NCBI RefSeq assembly: GCF_017591435.1
Contig: NC_059283.1
Coordinates: forward strand, 6,241,012-6,305,011
Reading direction: 5' to 3'
From: Portunus trituberculatus
Taxonomy: Eukaryota > Arthropoda > Malacostraca > Decapoda > Portunidae
DNA length: 64,000 bases
Shown here: piece by piece, positions 40,836 through 54,199 of the stretch
Layout of the letters: the number at the start of each line of letters is the position of its first letter
Numbering within the stretch: the first letter of the stretch is position 1
Translations under genes and position numbers: made by a program
Notes under the pieces: model-generated
The model's input: only the letters and a program-made list of their open reading frames with translations
Databases searched by the model: none
What the model was told of the DNA's origin: nothing

Positions 40836-41168
40836 ATGGCGAGCGTAACTAAAGTAAACGAAGAAATTACTCGGCCGGGGATCGCGTTACAGAACCTTGT
40901 CTCAACCGCGAAGCCAAATGAAAGCCAAATTAAACCGCGTAAGGATCTGAGTCACGAGTGTTGCGTTTCTGCTGACGAAGGGTGCTCAAGTGTTGCAGAA
41001 TCCTTGCCGCTTCCACCTAACCAGATTACTGAAGGATGCAACACTGCCCAGATGTTATTATTTTTTCTTTTTTTAATCCTTAGTTTTTGTTTTGTTTTAG
41101 TTTGTGAATCATGTTACATTTTCTCATTCTTTCATTTTCCTGTTGTATTTTTCTATCTTTTATTCTAA
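40836..41168 (+). CDS. Unassigned ORF, 110 codons
   Basis: Starts MASVTKVNEEITRPG; about 72 residues of ordinary protein-like composition are followed by a very hydrophobic Phe/Leu-rich end encoded by T-rich DNA. A polypyrimidine run and AG (near 41085) sit within it, so the second half may be intronic or noncoding. No family recognised; could be chance. Confidence 0.15.
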   Translation: MASVTKVNEEITRPGIALQNLVSTAKPNESQIKPRKDLSHECCVSADEGCSSVAESLPLPPNQITEGCNTAQMLLFFLFLILSFCFVLVCESCYIFSFFHFPVVFFYLLF

Positions 41169-41259
41169 TATCTGTATTATTTTTATTAGTTTCTCGAGCG
41201 TTGCAAATTTGTTCTTATTATAATGGTAAGGATTCGAAAAATAACTATGTCTATTTGCG

Positions 41260-41292
<33 letters not shown>

Positions 41293-41379
41293 TCCTCTCT
41301 CTACTCACGGAATATCCTTAGTTTGCTTCCAGACTGTAGGATGTTTATGTAATAAGGTGTGCAATATCAGTATTTATTT

Positions 41380-41530
41380 ATTTAAGTACATGTAGTCTTG
41401 TTATGTATACTGTCTATTTATATATCTTCAGTCTTTGCTCATGGGGGTGGGTGGCAAGGTCCATCCTCCTCCTTTGTTTATTTCATTATTAATGCAACAA
41501 TAAATGTATCAATCAAATCAATCAATCTAG
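41380..41530 (+). repeat. Possible retroelement 3' tail with (ATCA)n end
   Basis: A stretch ending caacaataaatgtatcaatc and then aatcaatcaatc, with an AATAAA motif just before the short tandem tail, as in 3' ends of some non-LTR elements. No coding sequence was matched. Confidence 0.25.
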
Positions 41531-41649
41531 TCATCCATTAGCCACTAGTAAATAAGCCAAATATAATCTTTTAGCATTATCATTATATTTTCACCAACGT
41601 TATCAATATCGCACGAACACTAAATTCATACTCTGTTCATTTCCTCACT

Positions 41650-41652
<3 letters not shown>

Positions 41653-41732
<80 letters not shown>
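41653..41732. repeat. (AC)n tract
   Basis: AC dinucleotide, about 79 bp. Confidence 0.96.
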
Positions 41733-41734
<2 letters not shown>

Positions 41735-41869
41735 AATTCAGCACGGCAGTAACTGGAGACTAACAAAGCCGATAATAAAACAGTTGGCGAGCAGAATTGG
41801 CGGGTCTGATCCTCTTCTCCATTATATTAGTGGATGAACCAATCATATGAAGACCCAGTAGGCGAGGCT

Positions 41870-42032
<163 letters not shown>

Positions 42033-42094
42033 GCACCCAGATCTCTCATCACTACCATGGTGTAATTACTGCTAATCTTATCACTATACTGTCA

Positions 42095-42220
42095 CTACCA
42101 CCACCATTAGTACCATCCACACCTCCACCATCACTATCTACCACCACTACCACTATCTCTACAAGTACTGCCACCCACACCCTAACCACCACCATCACCA
42201 CCGCCGCCACCGCCACCGTA
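42095..42220. repeat. Degenerate CCA/CCG trinucleotide stretch
   Basis: Loose accaccaccatcacc units for about 120 bp. Confidence 0.7.
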
Positions 42221-42289
42221 GTCAGCTTCTCTCCTCGATCACTTTATGCTTGATTTCTTAATGCGATTACCAGTCAGCTTATCACGACC

Positions 42290-43200
42290 GGCGACCACAG
42301 GGTGACTCGCAGCTGCACAGGTGTGGGGGGAGGGGAGAGAGACTCTTTGCCGGGGACGAGCACGCGATCAACACCAGTCCTTCGTCAGCGCCTCGCCTGT
42401 CACTTCAGAAGGCGTGAAGGGCCCTCACGCCACCCTCTCACCCTCCCTGCATTATGGCGCGAGGCTCTTCTTTACTGTAGCAACGGTGAATACAGATTAA
42501 CCGGTGATGTTACCCGACCGCTGTCAAAACACGGCTGCCGTCTGCCCCGGGAGGCTGCGGCGGGAGGAGCCTGTGGCCTCCCGCCGCCGCCCGACACTCG
42601 ATCCGTCTTGTTATTGCTGATTACGGCTCCTCAGAGTCAGACATTTGTGCCAGGAAAACTGAGAACTTCCGTAATATATAAAGTGTTTTTTTTTCTTCAG
42701 GCCGATTTACAACATGTCTCCATGAACGTAATGGGAGTCGGGTGTCGCCGTGCCCGGAGCCGCGCCGCTGTGCTCCCGGCGGCGCGGCGCTGGCTGGGCA
42801 AGGGAGGTGGTGTTGTGGCCACGTGAAGGTGGCACAGCACACGACACGACGACGCAGGCACATTAGAACTTGCAAGCGCCTTCCCGGCCACGACACATGG
42901 TCCAAATGGCCCGTAAACTCATCATCCGAAGTGAAGCCCCTTGCATGTGTGTGTAATGTGTGTTAGGCCCAACCCTGTCATAAGCAATCACCTTTTTCCA
43001 AGAGCCTCGCCTTCCGCCACCCTTCGCTCAGGCCAGCGCTGCGTAGTCCCTGCACCTCCCCGCCGCACTGCTGCCGCCCGTCCGCCTGCTGTCCGAAACA
43101 TAAAGAAAAGACGAGCATGGAGAGGCGAAACCCCACATGCAAGGCTCGGGTTACGCGCCCCCCGCCCGCCCCCCTCTCTCCCGCCTCCCACATGAAACCC
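42290..43200. other. GC-rich, CpG-rich stretch
   Basis: About 900 bp with many CpG dinucleotides in contrast to the AT-richer surroundings. A 174-codon plus-strand frame (42302-42826) shows no domain and is probably open because GC-rich DNA has few stops. Could be a promoter-type region. Confidence 0.3.
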
Positions 43201-43799
43201 TAGAACCACCACCGCCGGGGAGGGAGAGAAGGGAGGGAGAGATGAGAGGGAACGAAGAGGGAGAGAGAAAACATGACTTATAAAGATAGCGACGTATGAT
43301 GGAAAAGAAGAGCCAGGTAAAGAGAACCTGCGAACGAATAACACATCACGACCACGCAGGAACACAGCATTGCAAGGCGAGGCAAACACGCGAGCACCAG
43401 CACGTGGGAGGCCGCAACACGGAACGATGAGTGACGTAAGAGAGGGAGGGACGCAGCCAGCCAGCCAGCCAACCAGCCAGTGAACAAACCAGCCAGCGCA
43501 CACAGACACACAGAGAAGTGAGCATCGGAAGCAACCAGAACCTACCAAAGCACGAACGAGCGGAGAGAACGGCTAAGAAATAAGGTGAAGGGGACGAGTT
43601 GAGGATGAGCGGGCAATTAGAGGTGCTTCTCCTGGGACGCGGGACTCGGTAAATATGGTTCCCCCTTCCCTTAACAGAATCTCTTGTCTTCCCGCTAGTG
43701 GCGCCGCACAGGCTGCCCAAGGGAAAGAAAAATAGACTGCGGTAATGAGCGTTTGGGAAGCAACTCGAGGGTTTAAATACGCGGTGGTGAAGAACCGGT

Positions 43800-44330
43800 G
43801 CCGCCCTCACCCTCGACCTCCCTCACCCACCGACCTCTCTCATCCTTAACTTTCCTTACTCTCCACGCCTCTCACTCACTAGTACCTTCCTCGCTCGACT
43901 CATCTTTCTGCACCATAGATAAAAGTTCACCACAAAAATCATCATTCTAGATCATTTCTCACTCTATACAACTCTTTCTCTCACAAATATTCATCATAAA
44001 AATCATCCTTTACTGTTTTCATCACCGTAGATCACCTCTTCACCTTCCTCACCTTAAAGAAATAGTTCCTCTATACCACGTTCACCCTAGAAATTATTCC
44101 CTTTAGCTTGAATCACCCTAAATTATCTCCTCCTAACCTTCCTGCATCCTTCATGGCCCTAAAATATGTTCACCCTAGACCATCTCACCCATCATTACTC
44201 TAAATTGCTTCCTCTCATTCATATTCACCCAAGAAATCCTCCTTTTCCCCTCCTTAGCCTGAATCACCCCAAGACGTCTTCACCCGAGATTACCCTAACT
44301 TTACACTTCCTTCTCCCTAACCAGAGTAAG
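43800..44330. repeat. Degenerate ttcaccctagaaatcatcc-like repeat
   Basis: Units with TCACCCTA or TCACCTT cores recur roughly every 20-40 bases for about 500 bp; strongly decayed. Confidence 0.5.
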
Positions 44331-44650
44331 AACCGCCGTCCTCTGCCAATGAATAAGTGGTTTTTGTTGCTCGTCTCCCCTCTTCTGAGCTGAAGGGCGA
44401 GGGGAGGGGTGAGAGTATAGCGGGTGAGGGGAGAGAGGGAGCAGAGGGGACGTGATGTGAATGGTAGAGAACAGTGGAGACCTTCATTAGGATTACACTG
44501 TCTGTTTATATCTACCGTGGACTGTCCTCTCTCCTGCCTGCTTCCCATCTTCCTCCTCCTCCTCCTCCTCTTCTTTCTCCTTCTCTTATTACTGCTATTA
44601 CTTCTGCTATCATTCTTTTCCTATTGTCTTGTCTTATTGTCCCATAAACG

Positions 44651-44893
<243 letters not shown>

Positions 44894-45183
44894 AACTTTC
44901 TTCCACAGTCCTTTTGTCCTTCACGTCCCACAAGCGTTGGAGGAAAGAGGTGAAGGAACTACTGACACACTCAAGAGATGAAAGCGATCCACTATAAGAA
45001 TATTGAGTAACAGTCACGCGAGGGGAGCTAGCGGGGACTAACTTATAAAAATACCACAAGAAAATAACTTTCATATAATTACTTGACGTTTCTACCTATC
45101 ATGTCTGTCCTTTAGTAACTGTTTGTGTCTTTCCGTCTCTCTGTGACTTTTGATTCTTACCGATGTTCTACTATTTTCAAGAC

Positions 45184-45320
45184 ACTCTAGTTGAAATTAT
45201 AAAGGTTTTTTAAGGGTATATATACATGCTTTCTACATTACAGGTGAAACGCTCTTGGAAACCTTGCTAAGTGTCTCTGTGGCCTTTGAAAACAGCTGTG
45301 GTGAGAGCAGTGTTCCTGAA
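45184..45320 (+). repeat. Dispersed repeat family X, copy 4
   Basis: Reads ctagttgaaattataaagg, then cttggaaaccttgctaagtg and tctctgtggcctttgaaaac; the last block matches 9450-9500 closely. Confidence 0.5.
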
Positions 45321-45610
45321 TCAAGGTCAAAGTCACAGAGCAAGTAATGGTAGACAGGACAACGCAAGCATCTGTCTATTAGTTTTTGAGTGTGTGCAGA
45401 ATGACGGTCACTCAATTTACTGTCATTCTCTTCGGGAAGGTTGTGAAGGGAGGGTCTATGGTTGTCTGTCTGTCCGTCTGTCTGATAGTCTCTGTTTGAA
45501 TGTCTGTGTGTCTATGGAGGGTAGGTTCTCAGAATTGTGGAGGAAAACAATTGAGGTTTTTGTTTGTGGGAAAATATCGAGTGGTCAAGAATTGGTTTTA
45601 GATTTTTCCC

Positions 45611-45612
<2 letters not shown>

Positions 45613-45676
<64 letters not shown>
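45613..45676. repeat. (CT)n tract
   Basis: CT dinucleotide, about 64 bp. Confidence 0.95.
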
Positions 45677-45679
<3 letters not shown>

Positions 45680-46323
45680 TACACCTCTTCCACGAATTCC
45701 TCTCTCAGAAAAAGGCTTAAAAAATAAAAAAGAAAATGATACCCAAGCCATGCCAAGCACTAGTCTGCCATGGGAAAATATCATAACACTCAAACATTAA
45801 AGAGAAACAAGAAATTGATGTAGATAATAGAACATGAACCAAAAAAACATACATATAAAGAACCAGAACCCGGGAAACTATTCGAATAACAAATAATAAT
45901 CACTCTCACTCTCTCAATCAAACATCTCATTTAGACTAGAATCCTCACAAAATTATAGAGATCAGAAATATATGCAGAGAGGAAAACATACAGTGAGGAA
46001 TGCCATTTTAAAAGGGACTAAAACCAATGAATTCATACAGATAAGATATTTTCATTAATTAAAAACTGAACTCATTTAGACAGGTAGACTTTTCACTCTA
46101 TAGATAAATAGTAAATAAACTAAGAGAAGACATGAATTGAAGGAACTCATTTTAATAGAAGCATAAAACTAAAACTTCACTCAGACAAACTATTTTTTTA
46201 CTCTTATTTAGAAGCTCAAACCATTTAAACCATAGAACATTCACTCAGTACAGGAATAAAAGATTAATCAAGAGGAAAACATGAACCGAGGTATCTTATA
46301 TTAATAGAGAACCACAACTTAAG

Positions 46324-46326
<3 letters not shown>

Positions 46327-46397
<71 letters not shown>
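46327..46397. repeat. (CT)n tract
   Basis: CT dinucleotide, about 70 bp. Confidence 0.95.
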
Positions 46398-46399
<2 letters not shown>

Positions 46400-46570
46400 A
46401 ATGAAGGAGTGAGAACCCTCGCCTCTACTCAAGTTTCTTCTCTTAATGCCTTTATTTTTCCTTCGTTCTTCACCTGTTTTGTGGAAATCATCTGTCCTTC
46501 ACACCTTTCAACCCTTGTACTGTCCCTCCTCCGTCCTCCTTCTCCTTGTATTCTCCTCTAATGGGCTCAC

Positions 46571-46648
46571 CTCCTTCTCCTCCTCCTCCTCCTCCTCCTC
46601 CTCCTCCTCCTCCCCTCCTCCTCTTCTTCCTACTTCTCCTCCTCCTCG
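46571..46648. repeat. (CTC)n tract
   Basis: CTC trinucleotide, perfect for about 40 bp then imperfect. Confidence 0.9.
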
Positions 46649-47140
46649 TCTAATAGGGTAAGACAAAGGACAAATACCTAGACGTCCTCACCTGTCTGTC
46701 CACACCTTTTAAATGCACCTCATTAATAAGTGAACTTTCGTACCTACCTTCAAAAAACGACAGGCGAGAAAAAATATTGAGTTTGTAATATAATTCGGAA
46801 TTAATTAGTGGTGAACCGTTATGATTTACCCAATAAGGTCAAATTTCGTGTTCATTTTCTATATTTCGGTTTTTTTCCTGGGTTGAGATTTGAATTTTGT
46901 GAGTATTTAGAAGGTAAGGAAAAATAAATCAGAACCTGGAAATTAGTTAACGAAGTAAACGAAACAAATAAGGAAGAAATTGAAAAAGAAATGAGACAAG
47001 AGAGAGAATTATATTGAATTAGTGAAAAGTCTGCAAAACAACAAACGAAAATTTTGTGGATAAGCAAGAAATAAAGAAAAGAATTAGTAAAAGAAACATA
47101 ATAAAGAAATGAAGATAAGGAAAATATGAGAGAAAGAAAG

Positions 47141-47145
<5 letters not shown>

Positions 47146-47183
<38 letters not shown>

Positions 47184-47202
47184 AAAGAGGAACACAACCA
47201 CA

Positions 47203-47254
<52 letters not shown>
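47146..47254. repeat. (AC)n and (CT)n tracts
   Basis: (AC)n 47146-47180 and (CT)n 47206-47254. Confidence 0.94.
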
Positions 47255-47256
<2 letters not shown>

Positions 47257-47390
47257 GTTCTTTTTTCTTTTTTTTTATCGCAGGACGATATCAAGTTTCC
47301 GATAACAATGGCATCGGGCAGAAAACCACGAGCGTTGGGAGGGGAAAGTGGGAGGGAGAGGGAGGGAGAGAGAGAGAGAGAGGAGAGAAT

Positions 47391-47832
<442 letters not shown>

Positions 47833-48499
47833 AACCCTATTCCAATACAAAACAGAAAACGAGGCCACTAAAATACAATAGTCCCCGTTGCTCCATTTTC
47901 TTTTATAGTCCCCAGGCGTCGTAACACCTAGAACGCTTACCTTTCCTTCTTTAAAACCCTAAAACCCTTAAAAAACAGAAACCCTTAACCAATAAATACC
48001 CTGAGTTTATACCCCTAAAACTACAGCTTCTCTTTCACACACTCCACGAGAAACAGAACAGAGGAATAGAGGAGAGAGAAAGGAAAAATTGTCTTCCCAC
48101 CTCTCTTCGCCTGACACTCAAGCCTTGTTAGGTTGTCAATAATATTCTGCCCCACAACTTCACGGGTATTATTTTCACCTGCAGGCTTCCTTACTGTATC
48201 GCTTCACGCCCCGAGGCTGTGCCTGAAGGAAGAGAGTGAAGGGAGAGGCGCCACGGGAAGGGTGTGATTGGGGAGGTGTGTTTTGAAGGCTTCGTCAAGG
48301 GAGGACCTGAGAATGCTTGTGGAGGGGAGTGCCGCAGGCTGTGTAGAGCTTAGGGGTTCTGGGAAGAGGGGCGGGGTGTCGGTTGATTGCATGGTTATCT
48401 ATTTATCCAATTATCTTACTTTAGTTTTCTTTGTTAATTTATTTACTTTTGGCGATGGACTATGGTTAGTTTCCTTCATGATTACCGAGTGACCACCTC

Positions 48500-49400
48500 C
48501 AGTTCAATGTCTGAGATTTACCCTGTCCGTGAAGCGAGCCACGCGTGTCCCTAGCGTTCCCACAGCGGCGAGAGGCTGAGGGCTGAGGGGCTGCGTGGCT
48601 GAGGGCGGCGTGACGAGGCCGTGGCAGCGCGAGGCCTCAAAGCACTCTTAATTACAGCCCACAAAGGCCGTGCGACTGTCCGGACTGCGGATCGCGGCGC
48701 TGGCCGTCTTGTTAACATTCAGAGAGCAGGTTGCTAAATACCGTCTTGTGTTACCAAGAGAACGATAACCCGGGAGGCCCAGCGCGCCCCCGCCCTCCGC
48801 CCCCTGCCCGCACCACAAAGGCTGCCCTGACCCCCGCGGAACCTCAATGCCGCCACCCTTCCCTGCCTCCACGCATCACTTTTTTGCTCGAGCCTCGTTA
48901 AAGATTTCTCAAAACAGTATGAGAGAGAAGGTGGCGGCGCGGCGCGGCGCGGACATGGTCCAGAGCGGTAAGTGGGGCGCTGAAGGCGACGCAGCGGGCG
49001 GGATGGCGCGCCGCGACGGCCACTTGTCAGGAGGGAGAGACTATAATCGGGGGCAATCAGCGGGCGCGAGAGGAGGTCATTGTTTGGTGTGTGGGGCCGC
49101 AGCGAGGTGCGGGCGACCTGCGGGGACTACTCTCCCCCAACAAAGCCGCCAATCATTCACCGGCACAGCCGCCCTGCAGCCCCGCGGGGCGCCGCTTTAA
49201 CTACCGTGACCGCCGGCTCCGGTGTCCCTCCTCTGCGTCAGGGCCCAGCAGCCGTTTGTTTAGTCACCCACAAAAACAACCCGCCCAAACAATCCGCCAA
49301 TATGTAGACTCATCTTCCCTGACGCGGCCCACAGGTGCTTGCGGGGCGCCACGCTACCAGTGCTGCGGCCTCCTGTGTCCGCAGGACGCGTGAAATACAC
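48500..49400. other. GC-rich, CpG-rich stretch (promoter-like?)
   Basis: About 900 bp rich in CpG, including gcggcgcggcgcggcgc at 48932-48948. On the plus strand an ATG at 48919 opens 16 codons that meet a strong donor, AGCG|gtaagt at 48968. This could be a first exon of a gene running right, but no homologue or second exon was recognised. Confidence 0.25.
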
Positions 49401-49469
49401 TATCAAGACCAATGCATGGCACACACACGTTTCCCACACCAACACACTCTTTCCCACAGCCCATGCACA

Positions 49470-50251
49470 CAGCCTCACACAGCACTACACTGTCTCCCAA
49501 AGCCCATTTAGTTTCACACAGCGCTACACTGTCTCCCACAGCCCACGCAGCCTCCCACAGCACAACACTGGCTCCCACAGTACCACTCAGCCTCCCACAG
49601 AACTACACAGGACCAACCAACCTCTCACAGCAGCACACAGCACCACTCAGCCTCCCACAGCACCATACAGGACCAACCAACCTCTCACAGCAGCACACAG
49701 CACCACACAGCCTCCCATAGCACCATACAACACCACACAGCCTCCCACAACACCACACAGTCTGCCACAGCACCACGCAGCCTCCCACAGTACCACACAG
49801 CATCACACAGCCTTCCACAGCACCATACAGTACCACACAGCTTCCCACAGCACCACACAGCCTCCCACAGCACCAGACAACCTCTCACAGTACCACACAG
49901 CCTCCCACAGCACTATACATCTTCCCGGAGCACCACACAGCCTCCAACAGCACCACACAACCTCCCACAGCACCACACAGCTTCCCACAGCACCACACAG
50001 CCACCCACAGCACGACACAGCCTGCCACATCACCACACAGCCTCTTAAAGCGCCACTCAGACTCCCACAGCACCACACAGCCTCCTTGCAACACCACACA
50101 GCCTCCCACAGCACCACATAGCCTGCCACAGCACCACACAGCCTGCCACAGTACCATACAGCCTCCCGCAGCACCACACAACCTCCCGCAGCACCATATA
50201 ACCTGCCACAGCACCACATAGCCAGCCGCAGCGCCACACACCCTCCCACCA
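49470..50251. repeat. 20 bp minisatellite array
   Basis: About 39 units of cctcccacagcaccacacag, with higher-order duplication of ~80 bp near 49600-49700 (gaccaaccaacctctcacag). The open frames across it, both strands, are His/Thr/Ser- or Cys/Gly/Trp-rich repeat translations. Confidence 0.95.
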
Positions 50252-50800
50252 CACAGCATCTTTTTTGTCAGGACAGGGCGGGTCGTTGGGCCTGGAAAGG
50301 TCTGAGCTCGTCTTTCCAAACATGGAGGAAAGTCTGGGTGAAATATAAGTGTAATGATAATCTAAATCTCACCACGTAGGTAAAAGACGAACATTTACTG
50401 GTACTTTACAACGTACTTTGGGAAAACAAAGCGGAAAATACGTGATAAATACTCGAAGCCTTCTTTTTCTTTCTTTTCTCTTTTTTTCCTTCTAAAGGAC
50501 ATTCACACAAAGAAACATTTTTAAAGAAGGCGAGAAAAAAAGGTAAGTATAAATGAAAGTGGTCACTTGAGCCTCTTAACCAGGGCAGGTCTCTCTCTGT
50601 GTCTCGCTCCCCGGCAGCAGGTGTGTGTTCAGGTTACCCTCGAGTGAATGGTAAGGTCCAGTGGGGCATTACGAGGTCCTCCGGTTACCTGGGCTCGTAG
50701 GTAATGCTCCAGCGCTGTGGTTTACGAGCCTGATGCCACCGAGATAGCCACGCTCACCCACACCCGACACTGGTCCTCACAAAACACGACTCCTGACGCT

Positions 50801-51290
50801 GAGAGACCAAATACTCTTACCACTAATATAACTTTACAGCTTCCCTTCCACCACGCGTTACTCCATCACTTTTCTTCCTTATACCACCTCATAGCCACTC
50901 ATTCTCACTATACAAGATTCCTGCCACCGAGAGACTTAATATTTTTACTACTTATACAACTTTACAGCTTTCCTTCCACCACACAGTACTCAATCACGTT
51001 TTCTTCCTTATACTACCTCATAGCTACACATTCTCACTATATACGTTTCCTGGCACAGAGAGACTTAATACTTTCACTACTTGTACAATTCTATACCTTT
51101 CCTTCCACCACATGGTATTCTATCACAGTTTTCTTCCTTATACCACCTCATAGCTACACATTCTCACTATATACGTTTCCTGGCACCGAGAGACTTAATA
51201 CTTTCACTACTTGTACAATTCTATACCTTTCCTTCCACCACACAGTACTTTATCACGTGTTTCCTTTCTTATAGCTCCTCACTTTCACCA
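50801..51290. repeat. Tandem repeat, ~129 bp unit, about 3.8 copies
   Basis: Units start gagagactt at 50801, 50929, 51058 and 51188. Shared blocks: acttgtacaattctatacct, ccttccaccacacagtact and catagctacacattctcact. Units three and four are most alike. The 185-codon frame over it is not a gene. Confidence 0.92.
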
Positions 51291-51299
51291 ATTGCTGGT

Positions 51300-53020
51300 C
51301 TTGACTAATACTAATGCCAGTTCGTAGCTCTCTTTTCAATGATACTCTTTCCAGATACTTATAACTCTCTTAGTATTCTTTTATATTTTTTTTGAGACTA
51401 ATACCTCATAGTTTTCCTTGCACTGGTACCACACCCTTCATTTGTAATACTTTTATGATTTTTTTCTAATTTTACCGTTTAATAGTCACGTTTTTCTCTT
51501 TCTATTATTTCAACTAGGTCACACAATTCCTTTCACTTATGTCCATTCACCTCCTTTCACACCACGTCACATCTTTTCTAACCACATTACTGGACACATC
51601 TCTCATTCACTCCCTTATACCGTCACATCATCCCTAATACTCCACCCCTCACCCCTTGCATCACCTCTGCTTCTTGCCTTCACTGCCGCGTCACATTCTA
51701 CGCATCCCTCACGTCACATCACCTTCATCACCGCGTCACGTCAAAGTATCTTCGTCACAGGCCAGCGATGTGTCAGTATATAGTTACGCTGAGTTACTTG
51801 TCGTATCTCTTGTACATCAAACACTGAACACTTCGACTTGCTTACACTTTCACAGGCCAAGAATACCACAAAGGGATGAATATTGTGATATCTCCGTATG
51901 TATTTCTTGTTTATATTCGAATACTAAAGCTTAAAACACACTATTAGCTTTTCTGGGATCTTTTATATACGTGTTTTTTTTTTCTATTAGTTTGTTGAGG
52001 CTTAATAGGAACTAATATCTTCTCCGGGACTTACTGTATGTTTCCTTACTTTACAATCGGGACTCAAGAATAACTAATATCTTTTATGGGACCCCCTTGT
52101 GAGTGTCTTCCGAGTTTATATGCAAGTTAAGAGGGTCTAATGTCTTATCTGGGCCCTTCTCTGCGTGTTTCATCGATTTCTATTCCATTAGTAAGGCGGT
52201 TTGTGTTAAATCTTACGTTGGGAGAGAGATAAGAGGGAGATGAGAAAGTCTTGCCATTGTCATTTTCAAAAATAGTGTTGTACCAGTTTTCAAGACTATA
52301 TAAATGTCAATTTCCCATCACTCCCTCCCCCTTTATTTCCCTATATTGGTTTGACTGAAAGCGCCAAGAGTAGAAAGCACGGAAGATAGCTGAGAAAGTT
52401 TTGCCATTGTCATTCCATGAAATATTGCTGCGTCACTTCCAAGGTGATAGAAATGTCAGGGTTTTTTTTTCTCCCTATTTCACTTTTTCTCCCGTGTAGT
52501 TAATTGTTTAATGGCTCCGTGGGAAAGACTGTCTGGGCAACAATACAAAATTAACGTCTCCTTTAACTGATGACGCTAAGAATGGCTTTAATGTCCCTGA
52601 AGGTTATAGGAGGTTAAGAGACGTGTGGCTGGCAGATTTTATAGTGTTGAGGAACAACAAGACACACGGCAAAGTAGACGAAGAAAAACAGGTGAAAATT
52701 TGATAAGACATCCACGCCATCTAGTGTCAGATACCTCAACTGTTACTGAGCTGAGATCGTAGCAGAAATCAAAGCATTCTAAGGACATACCATCAGGAAA
52801 ACTCTAACCTGGTATAAAGAGAGCATAAAAAAATAAAAACTGTGAACAATTTTGATAGCATAGAAAAGCGTCAAAATTCAGGGTGAAAAGAATTAGAAAC
52901 CTTTCACACATATAGTCTTTATAACTCAGACTACGTAATAATACATAGTTACAGCTTTCCTAATAGTACTGGAATGACTGGGTGAATCGTGCCTTTCTCC
53001 ATCAACACAGGCGTCGCGGC
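51300..53020. other. Noncoding stretch, no gene recognised
   Basis: AT-rich DNA with decayed ~80 bp repeats (51,940-52,200, taatatctt-tgggac blocks) and two copies of tgagaaagt(c/t)ttgccattgtc about 160 bp apart (52,240 and 52,391). Confidence 0.5.
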
Positions 53021-53486
53021 GGTTGGCAAGCCTAGGCAGGGATATTAATGTTCCGTCGCTCACCGCGTCTCCCAACAAGACACACTGTTATTCCCCATTA
53101 CGCCCGCCGAGAGGAACATTAACACAGGGCGCCGTGTTTGGAGAGGCTGTTCAGGGGCGTGGGAGTGACGCCCACCCACGCCTCCTGCCCACCTGCCGCG
53201 CGCACCATTCCCACAAATCCTTAGGACATCCAAACTCACGCACTCGAATTAATCCTAAGCGCTTCCTGCTCAAAGACAAGAGGAAGGCTTCAGTCATACA
53301 GGAGGCAGTTAATTGCATCTGGTAATTAAATTGGTGCATAATAAACAAGGGAGGCAAGCACGGCGGTCTGGCAGTAGGGCGGTAGGGCGGCATATTCATA
53401 GTGGGTGGGGTACCGCAGGGCGAGAGAAACGGCTGTAAATGTTACCTGTGATTAATTGTCGAGGTGGAGTTGCCCGTACGACCTGG

Positions 53487-53488
<2 letters not shown>

Positions 53489-53575
<87 letters not shown>
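53489..53575. repeat. (GT)n tract
   Basis: GT dinucleotide, about 86 bp, the only long perfect dinucleotide tract between 48 and 59 kb. Confidence 0.96.
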
Positions 53576-53577
<2 letters not shown>

Positions 53578-54131
53578 ATCGAAGGTGAGGCGCCGAGTAA
53601 CCTGAGGTGCCGCTGGGTGACTTAAATGAGGTTCAAGGTGAAACTATAGTGTCCCTGAAGATTAGAGGAAGAGCCAGATGGATGATCCCTAAGGTGGCGG
53701 CCCAGGAGTGTCCGCGCGGGGCACCACGGGGGTCCTCGCGATGCCCTCCCCCGGGTGGCGCCCCTGGTGATGGATGTGTGTCCCGCCTCATCGTGACACC
53801 CTCGTTGCCCCCCGCCTCGCTCACCTGTTTTATGACCCACCCTCCCTGCCCTCTGCCCTGCCTACCTCTGCCTTGCACTAACCCTCCCTTACTGTTATTG
53901 GCTTTCCCGGGTGGTTATCCTGCTCTCACTTCTTTATTCTGATGACTCATGTTGAAGTGCTCTCTCTCTCTCTCCCCCTCTCTACTCACCCTCCTATACT
54001 CTTGATGAGCTTCCCTATCTACCTGTCTACCATTTATCTACCTTCGTCATCGCTTGCACCTGACAGGAATCAGAAATACACTCCGGATGGTGTAAAAAAA
54101 TCTAACGTTAGTATAAAATTTCCTAAACACC

Positions 54132-54132
54132 T

Positions 54133-54164
<32 letters not shown>
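54132..54164. repeat. (CT)n tract
   Basis: CT dinucleotide, about 33 bp. Confidence 0.9.
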
Positions 54165-54167
<3 letters not shown>

Positions 54168-54199
54168 GCGCCAATGAAGAAATTACGCAGCTAGTCACG

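Noticed and set aside
42302..42826. 174-codon plus-strand open frame in CpG-rich DNA
   Set aside because: Arg/Pro/Leu-rich product without any recognisable motif; open frames are expected in GC-rich DNA.
45271..45720. 149-codon open frame
   Set aside because: Begins inside dispersed repeat X and ends in a (CT)n tract.
47940..48010. ccctaaaacccttaa stretch as telomeric repeat
   Set aside because: Irregular units and not the arthropod TTAGG/CCTAA motif.
49339..50121. 260-codon His/Ser/Thr/Gln-rich open frame and Cys/Gly/Trp-rich frames opposite
   Set aside because: Translation of the 20 bp minisatellite. Repeat length is not a multiple of three and all frames stay open because the unit lacks stops.
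49470..50251. Regular repeats as a possible CRISPR array
   Set aside because: Units are directly contiguous without unique spacers, and the DNA is eukaryotic.
50717..51274. 185-codon open frame
   Set aside because: Covers the 129 bp tandem repeat; no domain.
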